Assembly (NCBI GenBank): GCA_041305385.1 | Contig: JBFYLO010000021.1 | Span: 1 to 38,642 of the forward strand | Reading direction: 5' to 3' | DNA length: 38,642 nt | Source: JAKAKT01 sp041305385 | GTDB taxonomy: Archaea > Micrarchaeota > Micrarchaeia > Burarchaeales > JAKAKT01 | In this document: in pieces, positions 7,374 to 17,461 of the stretch | Numbering within the stretch: the stretch's first letter is position 1 | Layout of the letters: every line of letters starts with the position of its first letter | Made by a program: the position numbers and the translations under genes | The notes under the pieces: model-generated | What the model was told of the DNA's origin: nothing | Databases searched by the model: none | The model's input: only the letters and a program-made list of their open reading frames with translations

Positions 7374-10300
7374 ATGAGGAGGTGCCTAGCTTGGGCGATG
7401 TTAGCGTTGCTTTTAGTTAGCGGAGTTCCTCTCGCCATTGGGGAAGGGGGCCACGGCAACCAGTCCGTCATATTCGCGGGAATACAAAGGAACGCCGTCA
7501 ATTCAGTGAACGGGACCCTGCGATATTTCGATTATTCCGCAGTTATCCCGGACGACTGGCAGTCATCCATCATAAACGGCGTGGAAAGTGCAGTGGGGGC
7601 CTACACCGACTCAGCCAGCGGCCCGCTTACATCCCAGACAATCACCGTCAGCTACACTGATGAGAATGGCGAGCTTGTCGAGCTGGGACAAGCGGTCACT
7701 GATTCACAGGGGAGGTTCGGCCTTCACCTTCCAGACACGGCCATAGACTGGAGCACCGTGAGCGGCCCTGGCGAATGCACGATGCTCGTCCTCAGCTTTG
7801 CTGGAACTGATGACGACCCGCAGACCAATCCTCCCACCCGGTCCGACTTATCCTACTGCCGCGCGCGCGATTACCAGCTTCCCCTCACAGGAGTCAACTT
7901 CTACAACTGCATCCCAGTCATATTGGTTTTCGGGGTCCTTGCAGCAGCCATGTACGCCAGCGGCTCAGACCCCCTAAGGGCGTTCGACATCTCAACTCCG
8001 AGGCTCCCGGGCCCGAAATACAAGCAGATGTCCCAGGAGACGAAATTCCTGCCAGGCTGGAAAATCCAGAGGCAGGCGCAGATAAGGGCGATGAACGATA
8101 CAGAGAAAGCTCTCAAACTGAAGCTCGCGGACGTCGAGCGGCTCATGGGGAGCAGGTGGAACAATGCGCGCGACTTCAGGAAGTACAGTAATCTGAACAG
8201 CCTCCTTAAAAACTACAAGGCGAACCAGCAGATGATAAAAGCGCTCCGCGAGGCCAGGGGACTCACCTGGGCCCAGAAGTCCATACTCATTGAGGTTCTC
8301 TATCTAGTCCCGGAGAAGATGAAAAGCCTCGCGGGAGCCGATAAGGCCGAGCTAACGAGAATCCTAAACAGAAATGACGCCAAGGCTTTGAACGCGATAA
8401 GGGCCAAGCTCGAGAAGGACCTCACTGCCAGGGAAGCATTAGACATAAAGAGGCAGCTCAAGGAAAAGGTTTCAGACCTTGAGAAGGAGACCAGGGAGCT
8501 GACCGAATCCGAGAGGAAGAAGAATCCGGATTTGATTGCTGCAGCGGGCGCAGTGGGCGCCCTTTCCATGATCTCCGGGTCTACGGGCCCAGGCAAGCCA
8601 GGCATAAGGGAGACGAACGAGCAGGCCACCTATGCTTTCGACTCTTTGAGGAGATGGATGATGCTCGGCTCCAGCAAACACCGGGGCCTAGACAAGGTCG
8701 GCAGGTTCGTGGCGAAGACCCCCGGCCTCAGCGGCGAATTCGCAACCATCTGGGGCACAGTGGCGCCCATGTTCGCAGTCCACTACAGGTTTGGGAAAAG
8801 CATCGTCGTCGATGGCCTGGCGGGCGGGGCCATCAGGACAGCTGACAGGGGCCTCGGGGACGTCTTCCCATCGCTGAAGACAGCGAGAAAAGCAATTGAG
8901 AACTCCAAATCAGTCGGGATGGACAAAAAGCTGGCGAATGCTGCCAACGGCTTCGATGGGATAAACCAGGAGATTCGGGCCATAGTGGCACAACTAAGGA
9001 GGGACAATCGCATTTCCGACCAGCAAGCCTGGGACATCCTGACTACATCCTCCCAACTCTACAAGAGGTCGAATGACATACTCGGGGACCCGGGCCTTTC
9101 CAAGGATGCGAAGCTCAAAGCTCTTGCTGGAATTCAGGGAGAATACAAAACGCTCCTCGCAGGATTCGGAAATACATTCAACGAAAGCCTCGACGCCCAG
9201 AGGACGAACAGGGGCACAGGCTACAGGTATTACGAGCTGGTTGGCGAGTTGAACACGGAGTTCACAACTAGGATTCGCGAAAGGGGAGTTGGCTCGCTAA
9301 GCAAAAGTGAAATCGAGAAATTGAAGATGGAACTGGGTTCAGAGAGGGTAGCCCAAATGAGAGCGGACCGGACCCTTGGACACCTAACCCAAAGTGAAAT
9401 CGAGAAATTGAAGATGGAACTGGGTTCAGAGAGGGTAGCCCAAATGAGAGCGGACAGGACCCTTGGGGAACATGCAAGGGAAAAAAATTTAGGGAGGATA
9501 CGGCGGGAAACGGATCCCGTGAAAAGGGCGGAGCTTCTGGCCTTGTACGCAAAATCATGGATTGGAGACCTCGAGGACATCGGGGGCAGGAGCGGGGATG
9601 TCGAGAGGAAGGGGAAGCTCCACAAGATATACGAGGCGATGGGCAGGGGCGCAGTGCAAGACTCCACAATCAAAGCTCTCATGAATGCAATTGCTGAGGA
9701 AAGAAAAAACATAGCAGATACCCGCAAAGGAATTTCGCCCTCAACTCAGGAGAACAAGCTCCTCCTAGGGCAACTCGAAAGGCTCGAGAAGAGGCTCAGC
9801 GAAATCGAGAATAACGCCAAATTCGTCGAGGGCAAAAAAGTGGGCAAGAAAGACGAGGAAAAGAGCGCCGATGATTTCATCCACGAGCGGGGATACATCG
9901 ACAGGCAGACGGTTTCGATAATAAACAAGTGGCTCGAGCTTTCCCAGGACAGGGGGATTCCCGAGGAGAAGTTCGGCAAGCCCAAGCAAACTGACATCAT
10001 GCTTACAAAGCAGGAGTCGGACCAGACTAGGCTCAACGCAGCGAGGCTTGCGAGCAAGGAAACTTCAGAGATGCTCATGCGGAGGGAAGCCATGAGCGAG
10101 ACCCACGCCCAGGCGAGCAGGAGGAAGCTCACGGGCAGGCTCGAGGCGATGCTCAGGGAAGGAAAAAGCGAGGACCTGAACAAACTATTCGAGTACGTTG
10201 CGCTCGGGAGAATGGGGGGCGTTGACTCCGACTACAACGAACTGATGCAGAGGTATTTCCTCGGCTTCCCGGATGTGAACGAATTCGTGCTTAGGGACAA

Positions 10301-12509
10301 AGCCCTCGGGGATGCAACGAAGAAGTATTCGGAAATCCTCTCAAAGAACATGAGCAACCGCCAGAAGGCAGAGCTCCTTGCCAACCTGTTCGTGGAATCC
10401 CACCCCTGGTACAGGAAAAAACAAATCGAATACGCCGAGACGCTCACGAGGGCGCTTGGCTCGGACTCGTTGGTCAACATCAGGACCGGCGAAGGGATAA
10501 CCGGGGTGGAGCGTAAGAACTATCTGGCAGCTAACCTCATAGAGACCAACAGGCGGCTCCAGTCCTGGGTCCTCACGAACGATGAATTGCTCGATAGGGG
10601 AATACTCCCAGGGGGCGAAATAACGAAGGAGGAAGCCCTGAGGAAAGGGGCGTGGATTGGGCGTGCCGAGGGCTACTGGCAGCCCGCGAGCTCGAAGAAC
10701 AAGGATAGGGACAAGAAGATAGACGCATACATCCGAAGCAACATGGCCGGCGCAGACAGGCTCATCTACGGCGAGCTGGACAATAAGACAGGCGAGGTCC
10801 TAGTTAAGGAGAAGAAGTCGATACCATACCTCGAGAGACTCATGCTCGCAGGCCTCTATGACATTGGCCAGGGCTCGCTAGACATGAGGGCGGCGGTTTC
10901 GCAATCCTGGATGACCATCGGGGACCTGGGCAAGCGCTATGTCGGGACCGAGATGCATACCAAAGACGGCTGTGAATTCACCCTTTCGGACATGCAGAAC
11001 CAGTTCATGAGGAATGCTTACAAGATGAACGAGATAAAGAAGAATGCGGAATTCGAAATCATGGGACTGAAGAGCGAGTTCGATTCTGCTAATGACAGGA
11101 GGAGAAGGGAGATAGATGGGGAAATAACTGCCATACGGGAGAACAGGAACGAGGAAATCAAGAGGATAAAGCAGGAGATGAAGGAGCAGAAGAAGCTCAT
11201 GGACTCGCTGCTGTACGGGCCCACGACCCTGCAGGTTGCAGGCGGTTTGTGGAGCGCGCTCTTGAGCGGCCCGAGGGACCAGTCAACAGGCGGGCCCTAT
11301 GGGGCAACGAATTTCTCGGAGTCTGTCGACAACTGGGCCAGGTCGTTCTATGGGAAGAACGTGAATGAATTCGACCCGATGATGGGGAGGTTCTCAAGAA
11401 ATGCCCTGAGGACTTCCTACGAAATGGCCTTCCTGGGAATCATGGGGCTCAGGAGCCCCAGGGCCATGAGCGCCTACTACATGACAGAGGGCCCCATGGC
11501 TTCAGGTTACCACATCTGGGGCAATGCGATGATGGAGCCCAGGAAATACAACTACGTTGACTATGAGTGGAGCGAGGCTGATGTCGCCCGCGTGGCATTC
11601 TACGGCTCACGGCTGCAGGAGAACATTCCGCTCTTGAGGCACCTGAACTACGGCTCGTTCCTGAGAACCATGGCGCTCCCGGCGATTCATGACAACCAGC
11701 GGGTGGGTGCGTCCATGAGGCACGCAATAACCCTCGGAGACGGCGTGGCTGGGCAGTGGGAACCTCAGTTCGTCTATCCAGTGGACAAGAAATCGCAGAT
11801 TCGGGGCGCCCGCATGACTGCGCAGGCAGTGACGCGCTTCATGCCGTTCCCGTTCAATGCCCTCGGCGCCCTTGGAACCACCCTTAACCCGACGAGGGAC
11901 GGTTGGCTGGCGAGCAGAGTGCCTGGAGTCAGCGAGTTGAAATATTCCGCCTATTCGCTCTACTCAAAGGCAGGGGGGACCAACTATGCCCTTGAGGGAA
12001 AGACCGACATGAAGGGATACAGTGCAGGGGGCCCCATCTACCGCATGGGCAACATCGATGCTTACTACTCATCGGACTACGCAGGAGGCTACCAGCCCAT
12101 GTTCTTCTTCGACCCGTACATGGACAACAGGAGGTCGTTCCCCTCCTGGGTGAACAGGCTCTACGGCACGGTTCCTGGGTTGGTGGGCGACCGCTTCGAC
12201 ATGGCAAACCCGGAGATATTCAGGAGGGAGACCACTGCAGCCTACCACCTCCAGAGGAGGGCCGCCTATGAGAGGAAAGGCGAAGGCTGGAGGAGCCTAA
12301 GGGACTTCTCGACAATCGGCTTCCCGTTTTACATAGGCCGCTCAGTCAAGTACGGCTTCGGCCCGCTTTCAGAGTCCCAGCTCCAGCGCGACGCTTTCGA
12401 GAAAAAGAGGAGAGAGGAGGAGAGGCACAGGAGGATGTTCGATTCGCATCGGGAAAACAGAATCTACAGCCCAATCAACAGGCGGTCCGGCGGCAAAGAC
12501 AAGGGATAA
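7374..12509 (+). CDS. Giant membrane-anchored coiled-coil protein
   Basis: The protein is 1711 aa. A signal peptide (RRCLAWAMLALLLVSG) is followed by an outside domain of about 150 aa with a transthyretin-like stretch 'VELGQAVTDSQGRFGLHLP'. One membrane span follows, near IPVILVFGVLAAAMYASG (about residue 180-197). The remaining ~1500 residues are charged and largely helical with long coiled-coil segments rich in Lys, Glu and Arg (about 215-430, 600-830 and 1215-1285). A 29-aa unit is repeated in tandem near residues 643-700. The last ~400 residues change character and become rich in Tyr, Gly, Phe and Met, then end in a basic tail. By topology the long part would lie inside the cell. The next gene follows after 34 nt and is probably cotranscribed. 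I do not recognise the family. A structural or cell-envelope role is inferred from size and topology. Confidence 0.84.
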   Translation: MRRCLAWAMLALLLVSGVPLAIGEGGHGNQSVIFAGIQRNAVNSVNGTLRYFDYSAVIPDDWQSSIINGVESAVGAYTDSASGPLTSQTITVSYTDENGELVELGQAVTDSQGRFGLHLPDTAIDWSTVSGPGECTMLVLSFAGTDDDPQTNPPTRSDLSYCRARDYQLPLTGVNFYNCIPVILVFGVLAAAMYASGSDPLRAFDISTPRLPGPKYKQMSQETKFLPGWKIQRQAQIRAMNDTEKALKLKLADVERLMGSRWNNARDFRKYSNLNSLLKNYKANQQMIKALREARGLTWAQKSILIEVLYLVPEKMKSLAGADKAELTRILNRNDAKALNAIRAKLEKDLTAREALDIKRQLKEKVSDLEKETRELTESERKKNPDLIAAAGAVGALSMISGSTGPGKPGIRETNEQATYAFDSLRRWMMLGSSKHRGLDKVGRFVAKTPGLSGEFATIWGTVAPMFAVHYRFGKSIVVDGLAGGAIRTADRGLGDVFPSLKTARKAIENSKSVGMDKKLANAANGFDGINQEIRAIVAQLRRDNRISDQQAWDILTTSSQLYKRSNDILGDPGLSKDAKLKALAGIQGEYKTLLAGFGNTFNESLDAQRTNRGTGYRYYELVGELNTEFTTRIRERGVGSLSKSEIEKLKMELGSERVAQMRADRTLGHLTQSEIEKLKMELGSERVAQMRADRTLGEHAREKNLGRIRRETDPVKRAELLALYAKSWIGDLEDIGGRSGDVERKGKLHKIYEAMGRGAVQDSTIKALMNAIAEERKNIADTRKGISPSTQENKLLLGQLERLEKRLSEIENNAKFVEGKKVGKKDEEKSADDFIHERGYIDRQTVSIINKWLELSQDRGIPEEKFGKPKQTDIMLTKQESDQTRLNAARLASKETSEMLMRREAMSETHAQASRRKLTGRLEAMLREGKSEDLNKLFEYVALGRMGGVDSDYNELMQRYFLGFPDVNEFVLRDKALGDATKKYSEILSKNMSNRQKAELLANLFVESHPWYRKKQIEYAETLTRALGSDSLVNIRTGEGITGVERKNYLAANLIETNRRLQSWVLTNDELLDRGILPGGEITKEEALRKGAWIGRAEGYWQPASSKNKDRDKKIDAYIRSNMAGADRLIYGELDNKTGEVLVKEKKSIPYLERLMLAGLYDIGQGSLDMRAAVSQSWMTIGDLGKRYVGTEMHTKDGCEFTLSDMQNQFMRNAYKMNEIKKNAEFEIMGLKSEFDSANDRRRREIDGEITAIRENRNEEIKRIKQEMKEQKKLMDSLLYGPTTLQVAGGLWSALLSGPRDQSTGGPYGATNFSESVDNWARSFYGKNVNEFDPMMGRFSRNALRTSYEMAFLGIMGLRSPRAMSAYYMTEGPMASGYHIWGNAMMEPRKYNYVDYEWSEADVARVAFYGSRLQENIPLLRHLNYGSFLRTMALPAIHDNQRVGASMRHAITLGDGVAGQWEPQFVYPVDKKSQIRGARMTAQAVTRFMPFPFNALGALGTTLNPTRDGWLASRVPGVSELKYSAYSLYSKAGGTNYALEGKTDMKGYSAGGPIYRMGNIDAYYSSDYAGGYQPMFFFDPYMDNRRSFPSWVNRLYGTVPGLVGDRFDMANPEIFRRETTAAYHLQRRAAYERKGEGWRSLRDFSTIGFPFYIGRSVKYGFGPLSESQLQRDAFEKKRREEERHRRMFDSHRENRIYSPINRRSGGKDKG
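9304..9467 (+). repeat. 87-nt tandem duplication inside the giant gene
   Basis: Two copies start at 9304 and 9391. Over about 78 nt they differ at essentially one position (CCGG against CAGG). Each encodes SEIEKLKMELGSERVAQMRA plus DRTLG. The near identity at DNA level means a recent in-frame duplication that lengthens a coiled coil by 29 residues. Confidence 0.9.
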
Positions 12510-12543
12510 ATAGATTGTCCTATCAAGAAAAATAGGTGAAAAC

Positions 12544-15500
12544 TTGAGAGGTTACTTGATTGCACTCGCACTTCTCGCTTTTGTTTCCCTTAGCTGGGCG
12601 CTCAGTCCGCCTGCTTCAGACGAGCCCAATGCAGTAACTTTTGTTTTCAATGGAACAGGCACGAACCAGGGGGTTGGCAGGAACAATTGCACGATAATGC
12701 TGTGCAATGAGGAGGCAGGCTGGTTGGGTGGCTGGCTCAATTACTGGGTTGACCTACTGTGGAATTATGCATTTAGTTCCCACTTCTCCGAATCGACCCT
12801 CTACCAATCGAAGTGCAGGTTCGAGCACATGACCCCGAAAGAAATAGAAGAGATGATTGATGATTATGGGGGTACTTTCTTGGACGGCGGTGCCAATGCG
12901 GTGCTTCCTTCGCAAGTGCCAGCTGGCACGGATTACATTCGGTCGTTCATGTTCGGGCAGGGTTCGACCTTCACGGAATTCGAGGAGGCCAATGCCTACT
13001 GCGACAGCAACATGACGATTCTCGCAAAGTGGATGGAATGGGACCCGACCAACCCTACTGAGCCGCCTTCCGTTGGCGAGACTGCCTGGGAGAGCGCCCT
13101 CCAGCGTTCCAGGGCGACGTGTTATCTTACTGCAAACGTGATGCCTGTCTACATATTCTACACCAACAGCACTCCCTTGGCCATGGACCCACTCAACATT
13201 GAAAGATTCACCCAGAATTTCAAGGAGGATGGAGACGAGATTGGCCCGGTGGTAATATGCCCTGAATTCGAATACAATCTTGCCAAGGACCCACAAGTCA
13301 GGGTCAATCTCATGAACTCCATACGGAGGATACGAGCCAACTGCGAAAAATGCCTGATAATGCTCGCCCCGCCTGAAGGGGACATGGCTTCCCTGGTAGA
13401 CATACTGAACGACCCAGCCAATAATTACGAGATGAACAGGACAGTCGACATAGTGGGCCAGAGCTGGACCCTCAACAAGGACCCATGCCGCTATGACCTC
13501 TCCCTCAACCACACAATAGCTTTCTCGAGGGAAGTGCTTCAAAGATACAGGAAGCCGACGCTCTGGATTCTCAGGGTCAGCAATTCCTCCAACTTCGACA
13601 ACACCTGCAACTGGACCGCATCGAAAGTTGCCAACGCATTCACCCAAATATACGGCGGCTCCCCAGGGCTCGTTGGAGTGGGGGGAATCGGCATAATCAA
13701 CTACCAGTTGCTCGATGGCATTGATGCAATGCACAACTGCACAGGGGACAGCTGCAGCCTCGGTCTTTTGGCAACTGATGAAAGCAAGAAGCAGCCCCAG
13801 TTCAACAGGTGGTTCTCGAAATGCAGGGGCTATTACGCATATGATTTGGATTCAGAAGGCCGCATCGAGAACATGACGCGCGTGCCGATAGTGTTCAACT
13901 ATTTCGGCGACAACGGGACCGAGTGCAATGTGTTGCCGAATCTCGGGCCGTTCAAGCTGTTCCCCCAGTCGACAACTCCCGAGCCAACTGGGCCAGACTT
14001 GGTTAAGGAGGGCCAGACTTACTCGTGCGGTTTCTGTTTCGGAAACATAACGCGGATAGAATCCGGAGACATGACACTGTCCATCTACTACCCCCTAGCA
14101 CCTTGGGCACCAACATTTCCAGAGGTTACGATGCCTAGCACCTGGTACGTTCCTGTAACGGAAATTGTCGATGACATGCACCTTGCAATGGCTTGGCATC
14201 CAGTGGACGAGGATGCCCAATGCGACCTTTATGATTTGAGCATCAGGAAACACGCCGAAGCCGATTGTCCATGGGAAATTGATGCATTCTTCCTTAGGTC
14301 TGTTACAAAGCTGGATTCCAATTACATTCGGTGCACGGTTACATACACGCGACAAAGCGACAGAACCTGTAATGTAAACAACGTTATCGATCCCCCGATA
14401 ACCGACCCAGATGGAGTGTGTCCACCGACTAGAACTGACTTGAGATGGGACCCCGACAACAACGCGTGTGTGCCCAGCACCAATCCGGCCTGGGAGAGAT
14501 GCAAGCCTTGCACATTTGGCGTGACGAATTGCAATAACACCCCGTTCCGATGGGGTACGGCGCCATACTCTTTCCCAGTACCGCCATATTCGGGAAGCGA
14601 ACCATACGGCTGTGGACCAGAGTTCAACCCATACGACTTACAGATGGGGCTGTGTTGCGGAGCGAACAGTATATGCGCTTCCTTTAAGACGGCAATCGAA
14701 TGGGTCAAAAACAAACCAGGTGCGAGACAAGAACTCTTGCTATCGCCCAATTTTGATGTTAATTGGCCCTATCTGGAGAGAGATAAATGGACTCTAATGC
14801 TTCTCACGCTTGAAATCTATCACGCGAGGGGCAGCACATCACCTCTCGACGCTTATTACCAAGACTGGCAGGAGACGAAATGGTGTCCGAACTCTGTTGC
14901 ACCGCACTATTACCTCTACATTGACCCGACTACAGGTGGCGTAACTGAAGTGAAACTAGCTCCAACCGGACCCAACCAGACGTTCATTTGGACATATTGC
15001 AACGCTTACAACGACAGTGCAAATGGAGACGGGACAACCGGGATTTTCTGGGGCAGTACAACTGAAACCCCGCTGCAGCAGTGCCAACGGATGAGCATTA
15101 GCGATGACGCTTGCCACATAGGATGTGCCGGCTATCCTGGTGCTGGACTCGGCTTTTATCAGACTTCAAATGGGAGGTTGGTGGACCCAATAACGATAAT
15201 AACCACCAACGAACAATCAATTGCGCCTTTTGACCTAGATATGTTGGGCGGACTCCCAGGACTTCAGATGTGTCTAAATGATGAAAGATGCGTTAGCACG
15301 ACCACTTACATTGATACCAGTGGCAACATTAAGGTTGGCGGCTATTGCCCGGTTAGATACGTCTCTGATAACCCAGGGACCTATCTATGTAACGATCCAG
15401 CTAACAAGTACTGCTGCGGAGGAAGCTTTTTTGAGCACCTATGCTGCATGGACCCCTACCCGTGCCAGGTGCTCTATGAATACAACAAAACGGTCAACAG

Positions 15501-15552
15501 CTGCCCACAGGGAAAAATCTGCAACAGGTTCAATATAAATGGGTTACCTTGA
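12544..15552 (+). CDS. Large secreted Cys-rich protein, possible TIM-barrel domain
   Basis: The protein is 1002 aa. The start is TTG at 12544, set by AGGTGA 5-10 nt before it. Residues 1-19 (GYLIALALLAFVSLSWA) form a signal peptide; there is no C-terminal membrane span, so it should be released or held by partners. It has many Cys, notably C-C and C-x-x-C pairs in the last 150 residues, which suggests disulfides outside the cell, and many N-x-S/T sequons. Between about 130 and 440 strand-like segments ending in acidic or polar residues recur (MPVYIFYTNS, IGPVVICPEFE, CLIMLAPPEGD, VDIVGQSW, PTLWILRVSN, GGIGIINYQL). That is the pattern of a (beta/alpha)8 barrel such as glycoside hydrolases, but no family signature is certain. 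It lies 34 nt after the giant membrane protein, so the two may work together at the surface. Confidence 0.84.
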   Translation: MRGYLIALALLAFVSLSWALSPPASDEPNAVTFVFNGTGTNQGVGRNNCTIMLCNEEAGWLGGWLNYWVDLLWNYAFSSHFSESTLYQSKCRFEHMTPKEIEEMIDDYGGTFLDGGANAVLPSQVPAGTDYIRSFMFGQGSTFTEFEEANAYCDSNMTILAKWMEWDPTNPTEPPSVGETAWESALQRSRATCYLTANVMPVYIFYTNSTPLAMDPLNIERFTQNFKEDGDEIGPVVICPEFEYNLAKDPQVRVNLMNSIRRIRANCEKCLIMLAPPEGDMASLVDILNDPANNYEMNRTVDIVGQSWTLNKDPCRYDLSLNHTIAFSREVLQRYRKPTLWILRVSNSSNFDNTCNWTASKVANAFTQIYGGSPGLVGVGGIGIINYQLLDGIDAMHNCTGDSCSLGLLATDESKKQPQFNRWFSKCRGYYAYDLDSEGRIENMTRVPIVFNYFGDNGTECNVLPNLGPFKLFPQSTTPEPTGPDLVKEGQTYSCGFCFGNITRIESGDMTLSIYYPLAPWAPTFPEVTMPSTWYVPVTEIVDDMHLAMAWHPVDEDAQCDLYDLSIRKHAEADCPWEIDAFFLRSVTKLDSNYIRCTVTYTRQSDRTCNVNNVIDPPITDPDGVCPPTRTDLRWDPDNNACVPSTNPAWERCKPCTFGVTNCNNTPFRWGTAPYSFPVPPYSGSEPYGCGPEFNPYDLQMGLCCGANSICASFKTAIEWVKNKPGARQELLLSPNFDVNWPYLERDKWTLMLLTLEIYHARGSTSPLDAYYQDWQETKWCPNSVAPHYYLYIDPTTGGVTEVKLAPTGPNQTFIWTYCNAYNDSANGDGTTGIFWGSTTETPLQQCQRMSISDDACHIGCAGYPGAGLGFYQTSNGRLVDPITIITTNEQSIAPFDLDMLGGLPGLQMCLNDERCVSTTTYIDTSGNIKVGGYCPVRYVSDNPGTYLCNDPANKYCCGGSFFEHLCCMDPYPCQVLYEYNKTVNSCPQGKICNRFNINGLP

Positions 15553-15574
15553 TAGTGCTCCAAGAAGTACTGCA

Positions 15575-15645
15575 ACTCGCTCGAGCGGTTTCGAACTCGG
15601 GGAACTTCGAGACGGCGATACGAGGCTCGAGTGATTCGTTGCATT
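15575..15645. other. Long imperfect stem-loop between convergent genes
   Basis: GCAAC...CTCGAGC on the left pairs with GCTCGAG...GTTGC on the right, enclosing a smaller hairpin around 'TTTCGAACTCGGGG'. It sits between the ends of two convergent genes. A bidirectional terminator is the simplest reading; a small RNA is possible. Confidence 0.35.
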
Positions 15646-15676
15646 AGTTTTCTGGCTTGCTATAATTAAAAACGGA

Positions 15677-17284
15677 TTAGCGTCCGGGTAAATTTGAAAG
15701 GGTATTGCTCACGTCATCGTAATCTTCTTTTGTCGGTTTGAATGACTTAACCCAAAGAAGGGCACCATACTGGACTCCACTGTTCCTGAGATTCATAACG
15801 CTCTGGAGCAGAGCAGGCCCGTTTTCCGTGTTCTGGTCAATGTTCTTTAGAATTTGCAATGCGTCCTGGACATCTTGGGCCTCAGTCGAATTAAGGTTTA
15901 GAGTGTCCACCAGCTTCTTTGAGAGTTCAGCCCCATAATCACCAGCTTTGGTCTCCTTAACCGGAGCAGCAGCCCTTTCAATCGAATAGGGTTCTTTTCT
16001 GGTAGCGAGTTCCACCTCTTTTTCCAGAATCGGTTCGTCTTCTTCGTCTCTAATGGGCTCCGGTATGCTCGGCCTCTTCCTAGAAACCTCCACAGGCTTG
16101 GTTATCGAAGTTACGGTTACTTCCTCATCAACAACCCCCTCGTCTATAATCGGTTTTGGAATCGGAGGTCTTTCAACATCCCCTATCATGCTCGCGAGAT
16201 TCACCTTCGGCCCGGTGGGGACACGCTCAAGCTTTCTCGGCTCGGGGACTTTAATTTCAAGACGGAACTCCTTCGCAGCTTCCTTGAGAGCAGCCATCAG
16301 GTCATCTTCAGTCCTGACTGGCTCCAGCTTTTTTTCAGCAGCTTCCCCGGGCTTGACCTTGCTTATGGTGCTGTCCGGTTCAAGAGTCAGTCTGGCCTGA
16401 ACACTCAGAACGCTGTCGACATCAGGCCGCCTCACTTGGGCCGATTTGTTCGGGTCCCCCAGGCTGTCGATTAGCTCCTTCATCAAATCATCGTGGCTCC
16501 TGACCGGCGAGATTGACTTCGGAGCCATCTGCTCAGCAACCTTGTGGTCGACTGGCGCCCCCTGGGCCACTACTTGGTTGTGCATCACTTTGGCAGTCTG
16601 GTTCTCGAACGCCTTGCTGCCGAATTGTGAGTTGAGCTGCTTGATGGTGTCGCGTTTGTGGCCCCCTATGCCACCAGTTTTCCCTGCATAGGCGCTCATG
16701 TTCGCGTTCAGGTTGTCGAATGATTGCCTGATTGCCTCCTCGGCGTCGACTCCTCTCGGGCCGCACCAGGCGACGAAATCAGTGACGAGCACGAGCATCG
16801 CCGTATCTATATCCTCGTGGTTCGCAACCGTGTCCGCCAACGAGCCGTGAATCAGCTCGTTAATCCCGTTCAGGACCTGCTCGAGCCTGCCGTTCTCCTG
16901 CATCTTCCGCGCAGCCTGAAAAAGCTCATGGCGCCACTTTAGCTCCGCATCTTTATCTAGGATGGCATCCAAGTCAGTTATCACGTTCCCGTTCGCATCG
17001 ACTTTCGTGTTCTTCTCGATTACGTTTATCGCCCCGCTCATCCCGAGCTTGGAGGCCATCTCATTGACGAAAACCTCGTCGAGCCCGTGGACCTCGGCAA
17101 AGCCCCGCAGTAAGGTGTTCCTTGTAAAGTTGAGCCCGGAAGCGGCGAACGACAGCCTGAGGGTCTCCTCAGGTTTTCCCGTCCTTCCCTCGAGCTTGTC
17201 CATTATCTCGGTAGTCTTATTCTCAACCGCAATCTCAGCAGGAGCAATAACCCTCTTTTCGGCACTTTTAGCAGCAACAGTCAT
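15677..17284 (-). CDS. Hypothetical soluble protein, 535 aa
   Basis: There is no signal peptide and no membrane span. Residues 1-230 look helical and globular. Residues 260-450 are a Pro/Glu/Lys-rich region with a repeated short motif: 'ISPVRSHDDLMKELIDSL' near 273 and 'LEPVRTEDDLMAALKEAA' near 323. Repeated short motifs in a flexible linker often act as docking peptides. A small helical domain closes the protein (about 450-535). The gene is divergent from the 1857-aa gene with 177 nt between the two start codons, so the pair may be co-regulated. I do not recognise the family. Confidence 0.78.
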   Translation of the reverse strand: MTVAAKSAEKRVIAPAEIAVENKTTEIMDKLEGRTGKPEETLRLSFAASGLNFTRNTLLRGFAEVHGLDEVFVNEMASKLGMSGAINVIEKNTKVDANGNVITDLDAILDKDAELKWRHELFQAARKMQENGRLEQVLNGINELIHGSLADTVANHEDIDTAMLVLVTDFVAWCGPRGVDAEEAIRQSFDNLNANMSAYAGKTGGIGGHKRDTIKQLNSQFGSKAFENQTAKVMHNQVVAQGAPVDHKVAEQMAPKSISPVRSHDDLMKELIDSLGDPNKSAQVRRPDVDSVLSVQARLTLEPDSTISKVKPGEAAEKKLEPVRTEDDLMAALKEAAKEFRLEIKVPEPRKLERVPTGPKVNLASMIGDVERPPIPKPIIDEGVVDEEVTVTSITKPVEVSRKRPSIPEPIRDEEDEPILEKEVELATRKEPYSIERAAAPVKETKAGDYGAELSKKLVDTLNLNSTEAQDVQDALQILKNIDQNTENGPALLQSVMNLRNSGVQYGALLWVKSFKPTKEDYDDVSNTLSNLPGR

Positions 17285-17329
17285 TCAAAGCACCCCGTGA
17301 ACTTCCCCATTAGTATCGCTCATTCGCTG

Positions 17330-17337
17330 TTTATAAA
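17330..17337 (-). promoter_or_regulatory. TATA element for the 535-aa gene
   Basis: TTTATAAA on the minus strand lies about 46 nt before the ATG at 17284, giving a leader of roughly 20 nt. Confidence 0.45.
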
Positions 17338-17422
17338 TGCTTACTGTTCGATCCGTTCAAAAAACAAAAGTGGGCTCCCCCTGATTCGACCATGGGCCAA
17401 CCGAATAGCCGTATGGCAATGC

Positions 17423-17430
17423 TTTTAAAT
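17423..17430 (+). promoter_or_regulatory. TATA element for the 1857-aa gene
   Basis: TTTTAAAT lies about 35 nt before the ATG at 17462. Transcription should start near 17450, just ahead of GGGTGG, which then serves as the ribosome-binding site. This supports ATG 17462 over the GTG at 17453. Confidence 0.5.
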
Positions 17431-17461
17431 CGCGCTTGAGCATAATTAATGGGTGGTACAT

